DNA of 64,000 nt from Pollenia angustigena (lineage: Eukaryota; Arthropoda; Insecta; Diptera; Polleniidae), in contig OV884056.1 in NCBI GenBank assembly GCA_930367215.1, forward strand, positions 88,299,285 to 88,363,284. Direction: 5' to 3'. Made by a program: the position numbers and the translations under genes. The notes beneath the pieces are model-generated. The model saw only the letters and a program-made list of their open reading frames with translations, did no database searches and was not told the origin of the DNA. Positions 33,464 through 44,380 of the stretch are shown in pieces; positions within the stretch are counted from its first letter, which is position 1; the number at the start of each line of letters is the position of its first letter.

Positions 33464-33763
33464 TTGCAATATATAGGCTTATGCTACCATGCCGAAAAAT
33501 GTACCTGTTCCCTACATACATATGGATTTAGGCTGAATAATGCATTTTTATATTATGCACGTGTCCAAATAAGATTTGTGCCTACCTGTAGTCAATATTG
33601 TTCTTGACCATTTGCAATATATAGGCTTATGCTACCATGCCGAAAAATTTACCTGTTCCCTGCATACAAATGGAATTAGGCTGAATAATGCAATTTTGAT
33701 ATTATGCACGTGTCCAAATAAGATTTGTGCCTACCTGTAGTCAATATTGTTCTTGACCATTTG
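33464..33763. repeat. 148-bp tandem duplication in Transib-C 5' region
   Basis: GCAATATATAGGCTTATGCT starts at 33466 and again at 33614. The two copies are almost identical, differing at a handful of positions. The unit includes GTAGTCAATATTGTTCTTGA. It lies upstream of the transposase start and could hold promoter or transposase-binding sequence. Confidence 0.9.
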
Positions 33764-34408
33764 TACGCCAAAGTATTGTTTAAGTGAGGTACGTACCTGC
33801 TAATTTCAATGAGTAGTTTTTTTAGATTTTAGATCAAACTACTGTCATACAATTTCTGCAACCATGTCTTTTTAACCTTTTTTACCTCTAGAAGCCAAAC
33901 GGGCACGTACGGGCAGATAAAATTTTTGAATTATGTAAAGAAATAATCAAAGAACAGATTTTGCAAATATGGCAAATATAGAAAAATATAGATTTTTGTT
34001 ATTTTCCGTCAAAGTTGAAAAATAGTGAAAAAACGGATAGTTTTTAAATAGTGATTTACCAGGAGAAACACAAAGCAAACAGTTCATTTTTTTTTTATCA
34101 TTACACATTTAATAAATGCATCAATCAATACAAACAAAAAATAAGGCGATTCGTTACCTATTTTTCGTGATATTACACCTGAAATCGCAACAAATTTACT
34201 AAAAATTGTGTGTTTTTTTGAAAACCGAAAGTCGGTCAACTTTGAACGGCTATATCTTCTAAACTAAAAATGTGATATTATTAAGAGTGGCAGATTTGAA
34301 ATCGTTGAAAAGTTTCCTATAACATGAGTTTATTCAAAACTTCGTCGGTGCTCATGAAAATTTTGATTTTTGCAACCTCGTTTGCTCTACGGGCGCTACT
34401 GTGCGACG

Positions 34409-35570
34409 GACGATTGAATGACATTGACCAAAATTGCAACATTAGAAAATTTATTTATTTTAGTCGTATTATCGTTATTATTTGTATTATTTTGTTAGTG
34501 GTTACGTCCAAATAAAAATTTTGATCTTCACCATCGAGTCAACTCAATTCCAGTCAAGTCAAACATCATCATGACTGATTATGTGCCATCACGAATTTCT
34601 TTGAAAACATCAACAACGAAAATAAAAAAATCTAACAAACAAAATGTTTAAAATAAATTATTATGTTCTTTTGCATGTTTTACACATTTTTTTACTTCTT
34701 TTATAATAAAATGTAAATTTAATAATACCGGGATTAGTGTTTAAAAAAAAAAAATTTGAGATATTTTGGGTAACTACGACTTGATGGATGTTTGGACTTT
34801 CATAATAAAACGACATAACTTCGTTTGAGCAATTGTTTTAAAAATAATCTTATTAACTCTTTGATGAACACAGAGGCAAGTATGCTTGCCGTGGGGAATT
34901 TTAATTTTTATATATGTTCAGACAAAAATCTAGTTTCGTGCAAGTCCATATCTCCGAATTTGGCAAAATATTGGTCTCTATGGCTGCTACGTGGTAAAAA
35001 TAGAGCGCAAGGGAATGAGTATCAATTATGTTTTGGAATCAGCCTTTCAAAATTACTTATTCCTAAGAACTTCTACACTCATAGAGAAATGCATCTTCAT
35101 ATTGATGTTGCCCTAACACCGTATTGTAACAAGAATGTTATGACAACTGGCATCAATGAGACAAAAGGTAACATCAATTCAGTGACGAACGTCATCATAA
35201 AATCTTGTCATATTTTAAGCGTCATCTTTGCTTGACTACAGTGACATCAATTCCATGCCACATTTTGTGTATTATTAAAATTATTTTCATGTTTAAAAAG
35301 TAAAATAAGAAGCAAAAATTCCCATATTCTATTTGTTAGGTAATGATTACGAAAATCATGTCGGGCTTGTTGCTGGTGTATTTTAATTGAAAGCTCTTCT
35401 GTAAACAAAGGATGAAATACAACAAAAGTAAAACCAATATGTGTAACGAAAGTGTAAGTAAATAATAATATTAGTTTACCTTGACATGCATGCTCGCCGT
35501 ACGTCTTCGAAAATGAGGTAGCCCAAGCAGTTACCGTGACAAGTGTTCGCTAAAGCGAGAAGATAACGGA
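34409..35570. other. no recognised feature
   Basis: The 136-codon open frame at 34825-35235 has no recognisable domain and AT-driven composition. It is not called as a gene. Confidence 0.5.
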
Positions 35571-35573
35571 CTT

Positions 35574-35927
35574 CTTGTGGCCAGCAATTGATGATATGGA
35601 ACTGGACGATATGTGGTTCCAACAGGATGGTGCCACTTGCCACACAGCCAACGAAAAAGTGGCTCTTTTGCGCGAGAAATTCAATGGTCGTGTTAGTTAG
35701 CTGCCACGATTACGTGATTTGACTACGTTGGACTTCTTTCTTTGGGGATATTTAAAAGAAAGCCAAGAACAATTCAAGAGCTAAAGGATGAGATAATTCG
35801 GTACATTAACGTAACATAACCTCAATTATGTCCCAGAGTTATTGAAAATTTGGGCCATCGGATAGAGGTATGCCACCCAAGCCGTGGCGAGCATTTAATT
35901 GATATTTTGTTTCACACAGAATTGTTA
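35574..35927 (+). pseudogene. mariner-like transposase, C-terminal remnant
   Basis: The frame reads ELDDMWFQQDGATCHTANEK around the second catalytic Asp, then after a stop LPRLRDLTTLDFFLWGYLKE with the third catalytic Asp of IS630/mariner enzymes. It ends HPSRGEHLIDILFHTELL. Stops and a shift near 35770 and 35817 disable it. It belongs to the same superfamily as 15235-15806 but a different subfamily. The N-terminal half is absent. Confidence 0.85.
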
Positions 35928-36184
35928 TAGATCCTGATATCATAGTAAGAAATATTTAGATAATTATCTGAAAACTTGTTGTTTTATTCACCATTAACAT
36001 CGTGCGTTTTGGTTGGACCACCCTTTATTTGTAGTCTGTGCCCATCTACTGTAACTCTTGTGTCGAGAAACTTTTCGATTGAAATGTGAGAAATAAAACA
36101 AAAATGCCATAAATTGAAACAAACAACTGTTTTTCTCACTAAACTGTGTCCGTAAAATTTTTGGCGAGTAAAAGCTGTCACGTA

Positions 36185-36539
36185 AAGGCTAGTTTACACT
36201 ATTATACTTTTTATTAATACATCTCAAAAGCTAAAGTAGTATGAGAAAGTGTGATAGTGTGAATGCAATGTGTCATGAAAATTACAAGTATGTATTTCGA
36301 AAAATAATTTGACATCCCATACGACTTCTTCCTTTTTTTTTGAAAATTTTCTAAACAATTATACTTTTCGTTAGATCAGGGTTGCATTTTATTTCACGTG
36401 TGAGTGTTTATGCTTTGTGTGATGGTGAAACTGTCATGCTGAATTGGATTTTTGACAGTCGCAACAAAACTCATTTGATTTTTATCTCACAAAGTATAAT
36501 GGAATACGTAAGACTTGTGAGATAGTGTAATCTAGCCTT
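36185..36539. mobile_element. MITE A, AAGGCTAG(T/A)TTACACTAT termini
   Basis: AAGGCTAGTTTACACTAT at the left and (inverted) AAGGCTAGATTACACTATCT at the right. It is 355 bases, non-coding, inserted in element X, copy 2, directly beside element B. Confidence 0.8.
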
Positions 36540-36706
36540 ACAGCCGTACCTAAACAAGAGCAGAAAGCTTTTTCTAGCTGTCAAAAATTCTCATGCCTAT
36601 ACAATTTGTATGAAACATCCATAAATAGCGCGGCGTCGACGCTTTGCAATTGAAAAATCCACTTTTGACAGCGCGTTTAATAGTGAAGTTGGCCGCTATT
36701 GTTATA

Positions 36707-37219
36707 CTACATTTACATTAGCCCGAAATCTTGTAGATTTGACTTAAAATCTTCTTCGAAATCTAGTGCGTTTACATTATAATTTTTTGACATTAGCGAG
36801 ATTTTGTTTTTATAACAAAACAACTGACTTAAAGTTTTTTCATTACACATACAAACACAAAAAGAAATATACATCTAAAAATTTGCATTATCTTTTATTA
36901 ATAATCAACCATATTTATTTTATCAATATTACTCGTTTTTTTATATTTTTACAGTTTTTATTAAACTTTTAATTTGTTTTTTAACAATTTTTGTTTTGTC
37001 TTTTTTTTTAAATGTCATTTTTCTTGTGCAGGGAAGTATTTTTTAGTGCTGTATTGAAAAAACCATAGTTGCATCATTAAGTACTACTAGATTTTGAGAA
37101 GATTTCGTCAAAATCTAGTCACGAAGTAGATTTTGTTTTGTATGGGAAATCTAGTCAAAAACAACTAGATTTGGCTCGAAATCTCGTAAGTACTAGATTT
37201 GGCGTAGGTGTAAATGTAG
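36707..37219. mobile_element. MITE D, CTACATTTACA termini, TA duplication
   Basis: CTACATTTACATTAG at the left and (inverted) CTACATTTACACCTAC at the right, with TA on both sides. The interior repeats AATCTAGT/ACTAGATT words. It is nested in element B. Confidence 0.8.
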
Positions 37220-37245
37220 TATAAATAAATAATGTTCATTTACAT

Positions 37246-37402
37246 AGCGTTTACATTTGCCAGTACTGGCAAGACAGTAGCAAATCATTCAAACTTTTTC
37301 ACTAATACATAAACACTTTTACAGCTATTTTGTTTTTGTATTGTTTTGCCAACTAATATGTATATGCTTACTGTCTTGCCAGTACTGGCAAATGTAAACG
37401 CT
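37246..37402. mobile_element. MITE E, AGCGTTTACATTTGCCAGTA termini
   Basis: Thirty-four terminal bases starting AGCGTTTACATTTGCCAGTA are mirrored without mismatch at the right. The core CCAGTACTGGCAA is itself palindromic. It is 157 bases long and nested in element B. The open frame 37346-37543 overlaps it by chance. Confidence 0.88.
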
Positions 37403-37860
37403 GTGTTAGCTAGTTTTAGTCAATCTAGCGGTTTTTCTCTTCTTTTTATTTCTATTATGTGGGTTTTAATAAACAAAAAAGTTTACACTACTGTTTGTGA
37501 TACAACGTTGACGCCCTTGTTTAGGTATGGCATATCAGCGTAAAAGCTAAGCGAAAGAAAACGTTCCGCCTTCCACTCTTGTTTAGGTACGGCTGCTAAG
37601 GAAATTACTCGCCAATTTACAGAAAAAGTGTGTCTGTAAAATTTTTATGAGAAAAGTTCCCGCTTTAAACTGTCACTCACGAGCAAAAATGGTACGAAAA
37701 AAAAATTTAACAATAAATAAAATAATAATAATAATATTTTATAATAATAATATTTTGTTCTTTACACATTGTTGAATTATTATTTGCTTTTAACATTTTT
37801 TTTAAATATACGAATGTCTTCAAAGCTCGTTTGCAAACAACAAAAATTAAATTCGAACTT

Positions 37861-38055
37861 AAGGCCCAAATACACTTGTCAAATGCTTGTCCAGCCGGCG
37901 AATTCATCGTGTACGTGTGCTTGACGTAATATTCGCCGTCATATCTAAATTTTTTGATTTTCCATCCAGCATCGTCGGTGTGACACATACAAACACATTT
38001 TCACTAATACTACCACAATGCTTGATGAGTATTTTGATCAATGTATTTGGGCCTT
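37861..38055. mobile_element. element C, copy 1, AAGGCCCAAATACA termini
   Basis: AAGGCCCAAATACACTTGTC at the left is answered by GTATTTGGGCCTT at the right. Its interior (TGCTTGTCCAGCCGGCGAAT) matches the copy at 21145. It is nested in element X, copy 2. Confidence 0.82.
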
Positions 38056-38349
38056 TCCATTATTTGGTAAAGCCGAAGGTTGTATTTTCGCCGCCGTCAT
38101 TGAACATTTTTAAATTTGAGTAAATTTTTGTCGCCGTCAACGATATTTCTGACTGGCGCCCTCGACGTCTGCAATGTCACATCGGCTTAGAGTGCAATGT
38201 TATGGTATTAATAACGTAACGACGTAATCTCTTTTGATAAATTTCGACAAGAGTTACAGACACACTCTTTTCTCACTTTTCGAGAAGCGGTGGAATATTT
38301 TGTTTCACATCTTTTCTATGCGAGAAGTTCTCACTAAAGTTAAGTTTTT

Positions 38350-39470
38350 TTTAATATTTGTACTCTTTAGACAAGGAAATGTTAATTAACCACAACATGA
38401 TTGACGGCAGCCAGAATATTATATCGACTTTCTTATTGAGAACAACTTTACTACTTTAGCTGTGTTTGCCGCATGTAGCATGCTTCTTTTGTTCATGAAA
38501 TAAAATAATTTATTGATTCTCTCCCACCTTCTGGGAGATAGATATGTTTTTTTTTTTTTTTGCCAACGTAAAATTTGTTTTATAGTTATTTAAACAACGA
38601 AAACGCGATAAAAAATTGTGTAATTCGTGTTTTACTGAAAATTTTAACAAACAACATAAAAAAAGAGTTTTTTGTTAATTGCTTTTTAAACGTCATTTAT
38701 TGAATGGTTTTGTATCTTCTGCAAAATAAACATTTCTAATTTGCTGCTTAGTTCTGCAAAAAAATAATAAGTCTTTTGATTTTGTTGATGTAATAAATAA
38801 TTATACACACAACTCTAGACGAAATTGTGTTCAGAAGTAATTTTTTTCTAAATTTTATAATTTAGAATTTTAAAAATAATGTTAACATTAATTTAATATT
38901 TATGGGAAGATTTTTTTTCCATTAAATTAAGTCATAAAAAAATTGATTTTGAAAAGAGATTTTAAATGAAAAAATTACATAGTTAATTAATCATTTCAGC
39001 AGTGTAATTAAACATTAGAAAAAGGATTTTGTTTTTAAATAAATTTTAATGAGAATATTTAGTTGGTAATTTGTTCCGTGTGCAAAATAATTTCGTTATG
39101 GGCGTTTTTATTTTAAGTTTAGTTTTCTAACTAACAAAACAAAATCTGCAAATATTTTTTTATTAGTTGCTTCATTTTGTGTAAAAATAACTTAAGGCTG
39201 TTTTTAAATACGCCTTCGAAAAAGATGTTTAATATATAAATTTTATTACTACGTTTTAGGTTTCTTTTATATGGCTCAGGATCTGTTCAGACATAAGACT
39301 TCTACAAAAGTCGATTAGTAGGATTGACGTCAAATTTTAATGGCTGCGCACTTGTTGTTTGCGTCACAAAAAATTATCATAAATCGCGAAAATAAAAAAA
39401 GGATTATTTGTAAAAGGTTAAGGAAATATTTTGCTCGAGTAATTTTTTTTTTGATGGCCCTAACCACAAA
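38350..39470. other. no recognised feature
   Basis: AT-rich with poly(T) and poly(A) tracts. No supported open frame. Confidence 0.5.
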
Positions 39471-39474
39471 CATT

Positions 39475-39960
39475 AAGTCAAAAATCACATCGTCGGAGGC
39501 ACACTAGATTTAATGTGTGTAAGTTATAAAGTGCATATTCCAAAAAAAATCTTGGAGTTATAGGAGGGGGAAGATGGTTACCCCCATGCAAAAAAATATT
39601 ATTTTGCTTATATCCGAGTAACTAAAAAAGTGCGGCACACCAAATTTGATGTGCGTAACTGTTAGAACAGAGTAAATGTTCAAATTCTCATTTTTTTAGG
39701 AGAGAGGGAGGAGCGCCCGACACAAAAAAAATAATATAATTTTGCTTATATCTGAATAATAACAATAGTGAGGCACACGAAATTTGATGTGCGCAACTCC
39801 TAAAACAAACTGTATGTTCAAAAAAATCTTGATGGGGGGGGGGACATGAATACCCTCCCTACATAGTATTTACTATTTTTATAATATCTGCAAATCTACA
39901 ATAGTGAAGTTTGAACAAAATCTGGTATAGGAGGGGGGAAACGGGTATCCCAATACAAAA
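39475..39960. repeat. degenerate tandem repeat with G-rich tracts
   Basis: Three to four units of about 120-140 bases share TTTTGCTTATATC, GGCACAC(C/G)AAATTTGATGTG and CG(T/C)AACT, and end in G-rich blocks (AGGAGGGGGAAGATGG, then a run of ten G after GAT, then AGGAGGGGGGAAACGGG). Each G block is followed by TACCC(C/T)C-type sequence. Confidence 0.65.
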
Positions 39961-40412
39961 AATTTTTATTATAATATTATAAAAGTCATGCACGCCTCCG
40001 CTGTAATGACTGCCATTGAGAGAGTTCGGATACGAATTACCCAAAAGTAGATATTTCGTAAAAAACCTTAGAAAGTTAGTTCGTGAGTGCGTGAGCACTA
40101 AATTTTGGAATTCACACACTCAATTTTTTTTAAATCATTATAATATACAAGTACATGTGAAGAACGCGTAACAAATCACGACATTTGCACATCTGAAATG
40201 GAAACACTTAAAACAATGACAACAACAACAACAGTAAAAGTTACAGCAACGTGTGTTGGTACTAAAGGCCCAGTTAGGCGAACGTTGCTGTACCCGTAAT
40301 ATAACGCACCGTACTGTAAGCACGTTGGTCCACTTATAGAACATTTAAAAATGTGTCATATGTTTTCCCCAAACATAAACATAAAGCAATAGTATACATA
40401 AAACAATACACA

Positions 40413-40943
40413 CAGTGATGGGAATCAAAAATGTTTAAATGGTGACCGCTGTGCAGAAAAAGTACCAAATGGTTTAAATGGTATTAAACCAGTATTTTGT
40501 GTATGTTAAAAAAGTTAATAATTTAATATTTATATTTCTTCATAAGAATAATTTAATGAAAAATTAAATTTCATGAACTTAAGCCTAATTAAAAATATTA
40601 AAAATTTGGATTAAAACCCGTAAATAGTTCAACAAAATAACCACAATACTAATTATTGATTTGCAATAAACAAATTTGTATTTTAGCATATTTATTTTAA
40701 GCAAACATAGATTGTGTTGTGGTGTATGTACCAAACAAGGTATTTTATTTGCTTCACATTTCCATTGTTTGTGTATATGCATTTGCTTATTTTGTACATC
40801 TAAACATAAATATATTTTTTTATATGGAAATATGGTGTATTTTAAGTTGTTTGGCTCAATTCCATAGCTTTACTGAAAAAGTACCAAAAAAAAAAGAGCA
40901 AATATACCCGCATTCAATTTAACATACAAGCAGCCCATCACTG
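40413..40943. mobile_element. hAT-like MITE, CAGTGATGGG termini
   Basis: CAGTGATGGGAATC at the left and (inverted) CAGTGATGGGCTGC at the right. The interior includes an inverted copy (40555-40655) of the dispersed repeat at 22750. Flanking octamers are only weakly alike, so the duplication is uncertain. Confidence 0.6.
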
Positions 40944-41048
40944 CTTTACAACGGTCATGTAACAACGGCATAAAAATCCGTTTTATACAGATCGAGACGT
41001 TCCGTAAACGCGGTATTTAAATTCAGTAAGCATTTGAATTGTGTGCAA

Positions 41049-41422
41049 CCCTGCAAATAATAGGACCAGTCCAAACACGCGTGTAAAGAGTAGCACACAA
41101 GGGACTAGGACTAGTCCAAAAGTAGCCCAAACGTATTGAAAAAACATGGTCTATTTAACATTACGATGTCCTAGGGGAGGACCATATAACCCAGCTTTGG
41201 ACTACAAAGGAGTAGTTTTAAAACTATTCCAGGGTATACTCAAGAGGATTAGTTTTGAAGTCGTTTAAAAACCAAAGCACTTCGTTAAAAAACGAAGACA
41301 TGTTGTCTCACTACAAACACTTTTTAACAATGACATGGTACATGCTTGCATTACATCGGACCAGTCTATGGAGCAGTCCATTTTATCAAAATGGATCAGG
41401 TGGTCCAATATTATTTGCAGGG
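41049..41422. mobile_element. MITE, CCCTGCAAATAATA termini, copy 2
   Basis: CCCTGCAAATAATAGGACC at the left is answered by GGTCCAATATTATTTGCAGGG at the right. The interior shares ACATTACGATGTCCTAGG with copy 1 at 14470-15047. GGACCA/TGGTCC words recur throughout. Confidence 0.82.
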
Positions 41423-41429
41423 AAATAAC

Positions 41430-42515
41430 AAAACGAACCAGACGTTCCGTTAGGGGACGTGGACGTTCGGCTAACTCTGACTTAATTCGTGCATAACTTC
41501 TAAAGCACACCTAAATCAAGTTTGTTGAAATATTTAAAAGTTTTAATATTTGACAGAATGTTGGAAATTTTTCAAACTTTTTGTGATGTCAGCGAAAATG
41601 TTTCAGAGAGAAGACGTTGAAGAAAACGCATTCAATTATTTTCAGTCGTAAATTCAAATTTGTTTTAAGCCGCATTGTTTGCCACAAAACAGCTCGTTGT
41701 TTAAATTACTATTTACTCATAATTCTTTTCCTTTAGTTTAAATTTCTCCTCCGTTTTAAACGAATACAAAGCTAAATTGCCGCAGCACTTTCATCGTCTG
41801 CACTTATAAAATACATATTTATATTGGTGGCTTTTCTCGAATACGTGCCGAAATGTAAAATTAACATGAACGATTCATAAAAGATTATTAAATTTAACAA
41901 ACGTTTATTAAGGAAAATTTTCATACAAAATTTTTTTTGTAAATCTTTATTAAATTTAAAATATTTTTATGTTGAATACAACAATGCCTGTATTGTTGTA
42001 TTTAAAGCAAATAAAAATATAAGCAGAAATGGCAAAAATATGCGATTTATAAGAAAAAATTTACTTTAAAAGAAATCAAATTTAATTTTAGCATTATGTT
42101 TTAGCACTTTATTTAATTTTTAGCATTTTTAGCTTCTTTTTTGAAGCCAATTTAGCACCAAAATTTTTTAGGATCTGGTCACACTGTGGCTCATTATAGA
42201 AGATTAAATTGTTTTTTTTTTCTTTTGATTAAGTAAAAATTAGTTAAAAATACTCAAACATGTTTTATATTTTTAAAGAACAGTTTTTTTCGGAAAACAA
42301 TTATTTTTTTTTTAAATTGACAGTTTTTGTAAAAAAAAATATGGCAACATTCTCTATAGCACAAGCTAGGAACACAATTGAGACGTACATCGTAAGAACG
42401 TAGGACGTAACGCCGTAAATTTTTAGAAACATGCTTCCACTACCCACTATGCCGTCGTTAACGTACATATTTTGTTTTCTTTTGATAATAATATTCAAAA
42501 ATTCCAAATTTATTC
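41430..42515. other. no recognised feature
   Basis: AT-rich non-coding sequence without inverted repeats or supported frames. Confidence 0.5.
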
Positions 42516-42807
42516 CAATTACACTGCGTGACAATTTTTTGACCAAATGCATCTGACAGCTAATTTATGTAAAATTGTCCGCTGAATCCGAATATGAAGA
42601 ATTGTCAAAAGTAGAACAGTTTTTGAGATATTGCAAAATAACCGTTATATGTGTTTTTAAAAAAGATTCTGTGACTTTTTTTTTTTTTAAATTTATTTTT
42701 ATTATTGAATCTTTCTTATCGAAATTTACAATATGTATTCAAATCTTAATTCTACTTGTTGTTTATTAGTTGTTACCAGTGTAACCACTAACTGCTGTAT
42801 TCAAATT

Positions 42808-43095
42808 TTAAAAATTGGTTCTAGTTAGGCTCAAAGTATCGGTTCTTTTTAGCCTCTGGTGACCTTCGAACTGAAGCAAACCCCGAGCGAGGTAGTTAGG
42901 GTGGACCATTAGTTTATCGATGTAGCCAATTTTTTTTAATTTCCTCCTGGATAGTGGGGACGTTGAGATCTCTGTGGATAATATCATTACGTATATACCA
43001 TGGGGCGCAGACAATTTGTCGCAATATTCTAGACTGTCTTCTTTGAAGCTTTTGGATGTTAGATGCGCATGCAGTACCCCATAATTGGATGCCAT
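42808..43095 (-). pseudogene. LINE ORF2, C-terminal end
   Basis: Shifted frames give GIQLWGTACASNIQKLQRRQ then APWYIRNDIIHRDLNVPTI, the usual Jockey C-terminus, with a stop inside. It follows directly on the RT piece. Confidence 0.75.
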
Positions 43096-44363
43096 ATGTC
43101 CATATTGGTTTTATGATGGACGATATGACGAGACCAGGTCAAGCGTCTATCTATATGAATTCCCAAGTACTTTACATGGTTTTCTACCGGAACAGTGATG
43201 TTAGTTATTTTTACTGCTGGGCACGTTTGTCTTCTGAGCGTGAAAGTTAAGTGAGCACATTTAGCCGGGTTAACCTTTATTCTCCATTTTTCTAGCCATG
43301 CCTCTAGTTCATTGATGTGGGACTGCAGATTTTGCGATGCGACTTTTGGGTCATGGTTAACGCTAATAAATGCTGTGTCGTCTGCAAATGTAGAGGCATG
43401 CGTGCTCAGGTTTGTTGGCATATCCGCTGTGTATATTATATATAGAAGCGGTCCTAATATGCTGCCTTGGGGAACACCAGCAGTAATTTTCTTGAGAGGG
43501 GAGTATTTATCTTGCGACCTTACTATGAATGTTCTGCCTGTTAGATAGCTCTCCAGAAGCTTGTGAGTGTTTTGAGGAAGCATTCGTGTTATTTTGATGA
43601 GTAGCCCATCATGCCAAACTTTGTCAAAAGCTTGGGAAATGTCTATAAACAGTGCTGAGCAGTATTGCTTTTTCTCAAACGCCGATCTAATAAGGGTGAC
43701 AATTCTATGCACTTGTTCTATTGTACCATGTTTCGCTCTGAATCCGAACTGGTGATCCGGGATGATGTCGTGTTCATTTAGATGAGGAGTTATACTTAAA
43801 ACGAATATTTTTTCGAAAAGCTTCGATAGGATTGACAATAATCTTATCGGTCTGTACGACGCAACCTGGCTAGCATCTTTTCCTGGCTTGGGAATCATCA
43901 CAATTATAGACCTCTTCCATGAGGATGGGAAGTGTCCGACTCTTAATATAGCGTTAAAAATGAGCAGCAAGATTCTGGAAGCAGACGATGGTAGGTTTCT
44001 TATCATTGACCCTGTGATGCGGTCAGGTCCGGGAGATTTTCTAATATTCACTTTTTCTATTGCAGATTTTACTTGAGTTATGTTAAATTGTAATGGATGG
44101 TTTACCTTATCAGGAATGATTGGACGACAGGAACAAGTATGTGCATCATGTGGCGTGAAAACTTTCTCAAGGTGGCCCGCGAAAGCGTTTAATTTTTCAT
44201 GTGTGTTTTTGGCCCAAGTGCGGTTTTCCAGTCTTAATGGAGATTCTTGGGTTATAGGGCATTTCATATGCCGTACAGCCTTCCATAAGCTATAATTGGA
44301 GTTTTTTGTGGCGTCTAGGCTGTTTAGATAACCTTCTATTGCAGACTCGTGGTTCTGTCTCAA
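43059..44363 (-). pseudogene. LINE ORF2, reverse transcriptase
   Basis: RT motifs in order: KSPGPDRITGSMI, ASYRPIRLLSILSKLFEKI, HQFGFRAKHGTIEQ, SALFIDISQAFDKVWHDGL (motif A Asp), AGVPQGSILGPLL (motif B), STFADDTAFIS (motif C catalytic FADD) and VKYLGIHIDRRLTW. After LTWSRHI the frame jumps straight to sequence normally 40 or more residues later (DIWHPIMGY; in the next frame WTYGIQLWGTA), so there is an internal deletion near 43135. Confidence 0.92.
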
Positions 44364-44380
44364 TTTGTTGCGAAGAGTGG

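Larger units (their letters stand above)
31058..34403 (-). mobile_element. Transib-C, full-length RAG1-like transposon
   Basis: Left end CACAGTGGCGCC and right end (inverted) CACAGTAGCGCC are flanked by CGACG at 31053-31057 and 34404-34408. This matches the CGNCG-like 5-base target duplication established for Transib. Length is 3346 bases, usual for the superfamily. Both ends then share TTGCAAAAATCA after a variable stretch. One minus-strand gene occupies 31377-33426. A 148-base tandem duplication lies upstream of it, at 33464-33763. Preservation of both ends and the duplication argues for a fairly recent insertion. Confidence 0.93.
36541..37595. mobile_element. element B, CAGCCGTACCTAAACAAGAG termini
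   Basis: The perfect 20-base ends CAGCCGTACCTAAACAAGAG and inverse bound 1055 bases. Inside are two further inverted-repeat elements, D and E. No transposase frame is seen. Confidence 0.85.
36041..38345. mobile_element. element X, copy 2, carrying nested insertions A, B and C
   Basis: It is opposite in orientation to copy 1 (1567-2290). Copy 1-like sequence occupies 36041-36184, 37596-37860 and 38056-38345. The sequence GCTGTCACGTAAGGAAATTA, continuous in copy 1, is split here by elements A and B. The stretch around GGTGTAGCCGACGGTTG is preceded here by element C. Confidence 0.8.

Noticed and set aside
34825..35235. 136-codon plus-strand open frame
   Set aside because: No recognisable domain, composition like surrounding AT-rich DNA, no splice or context support.
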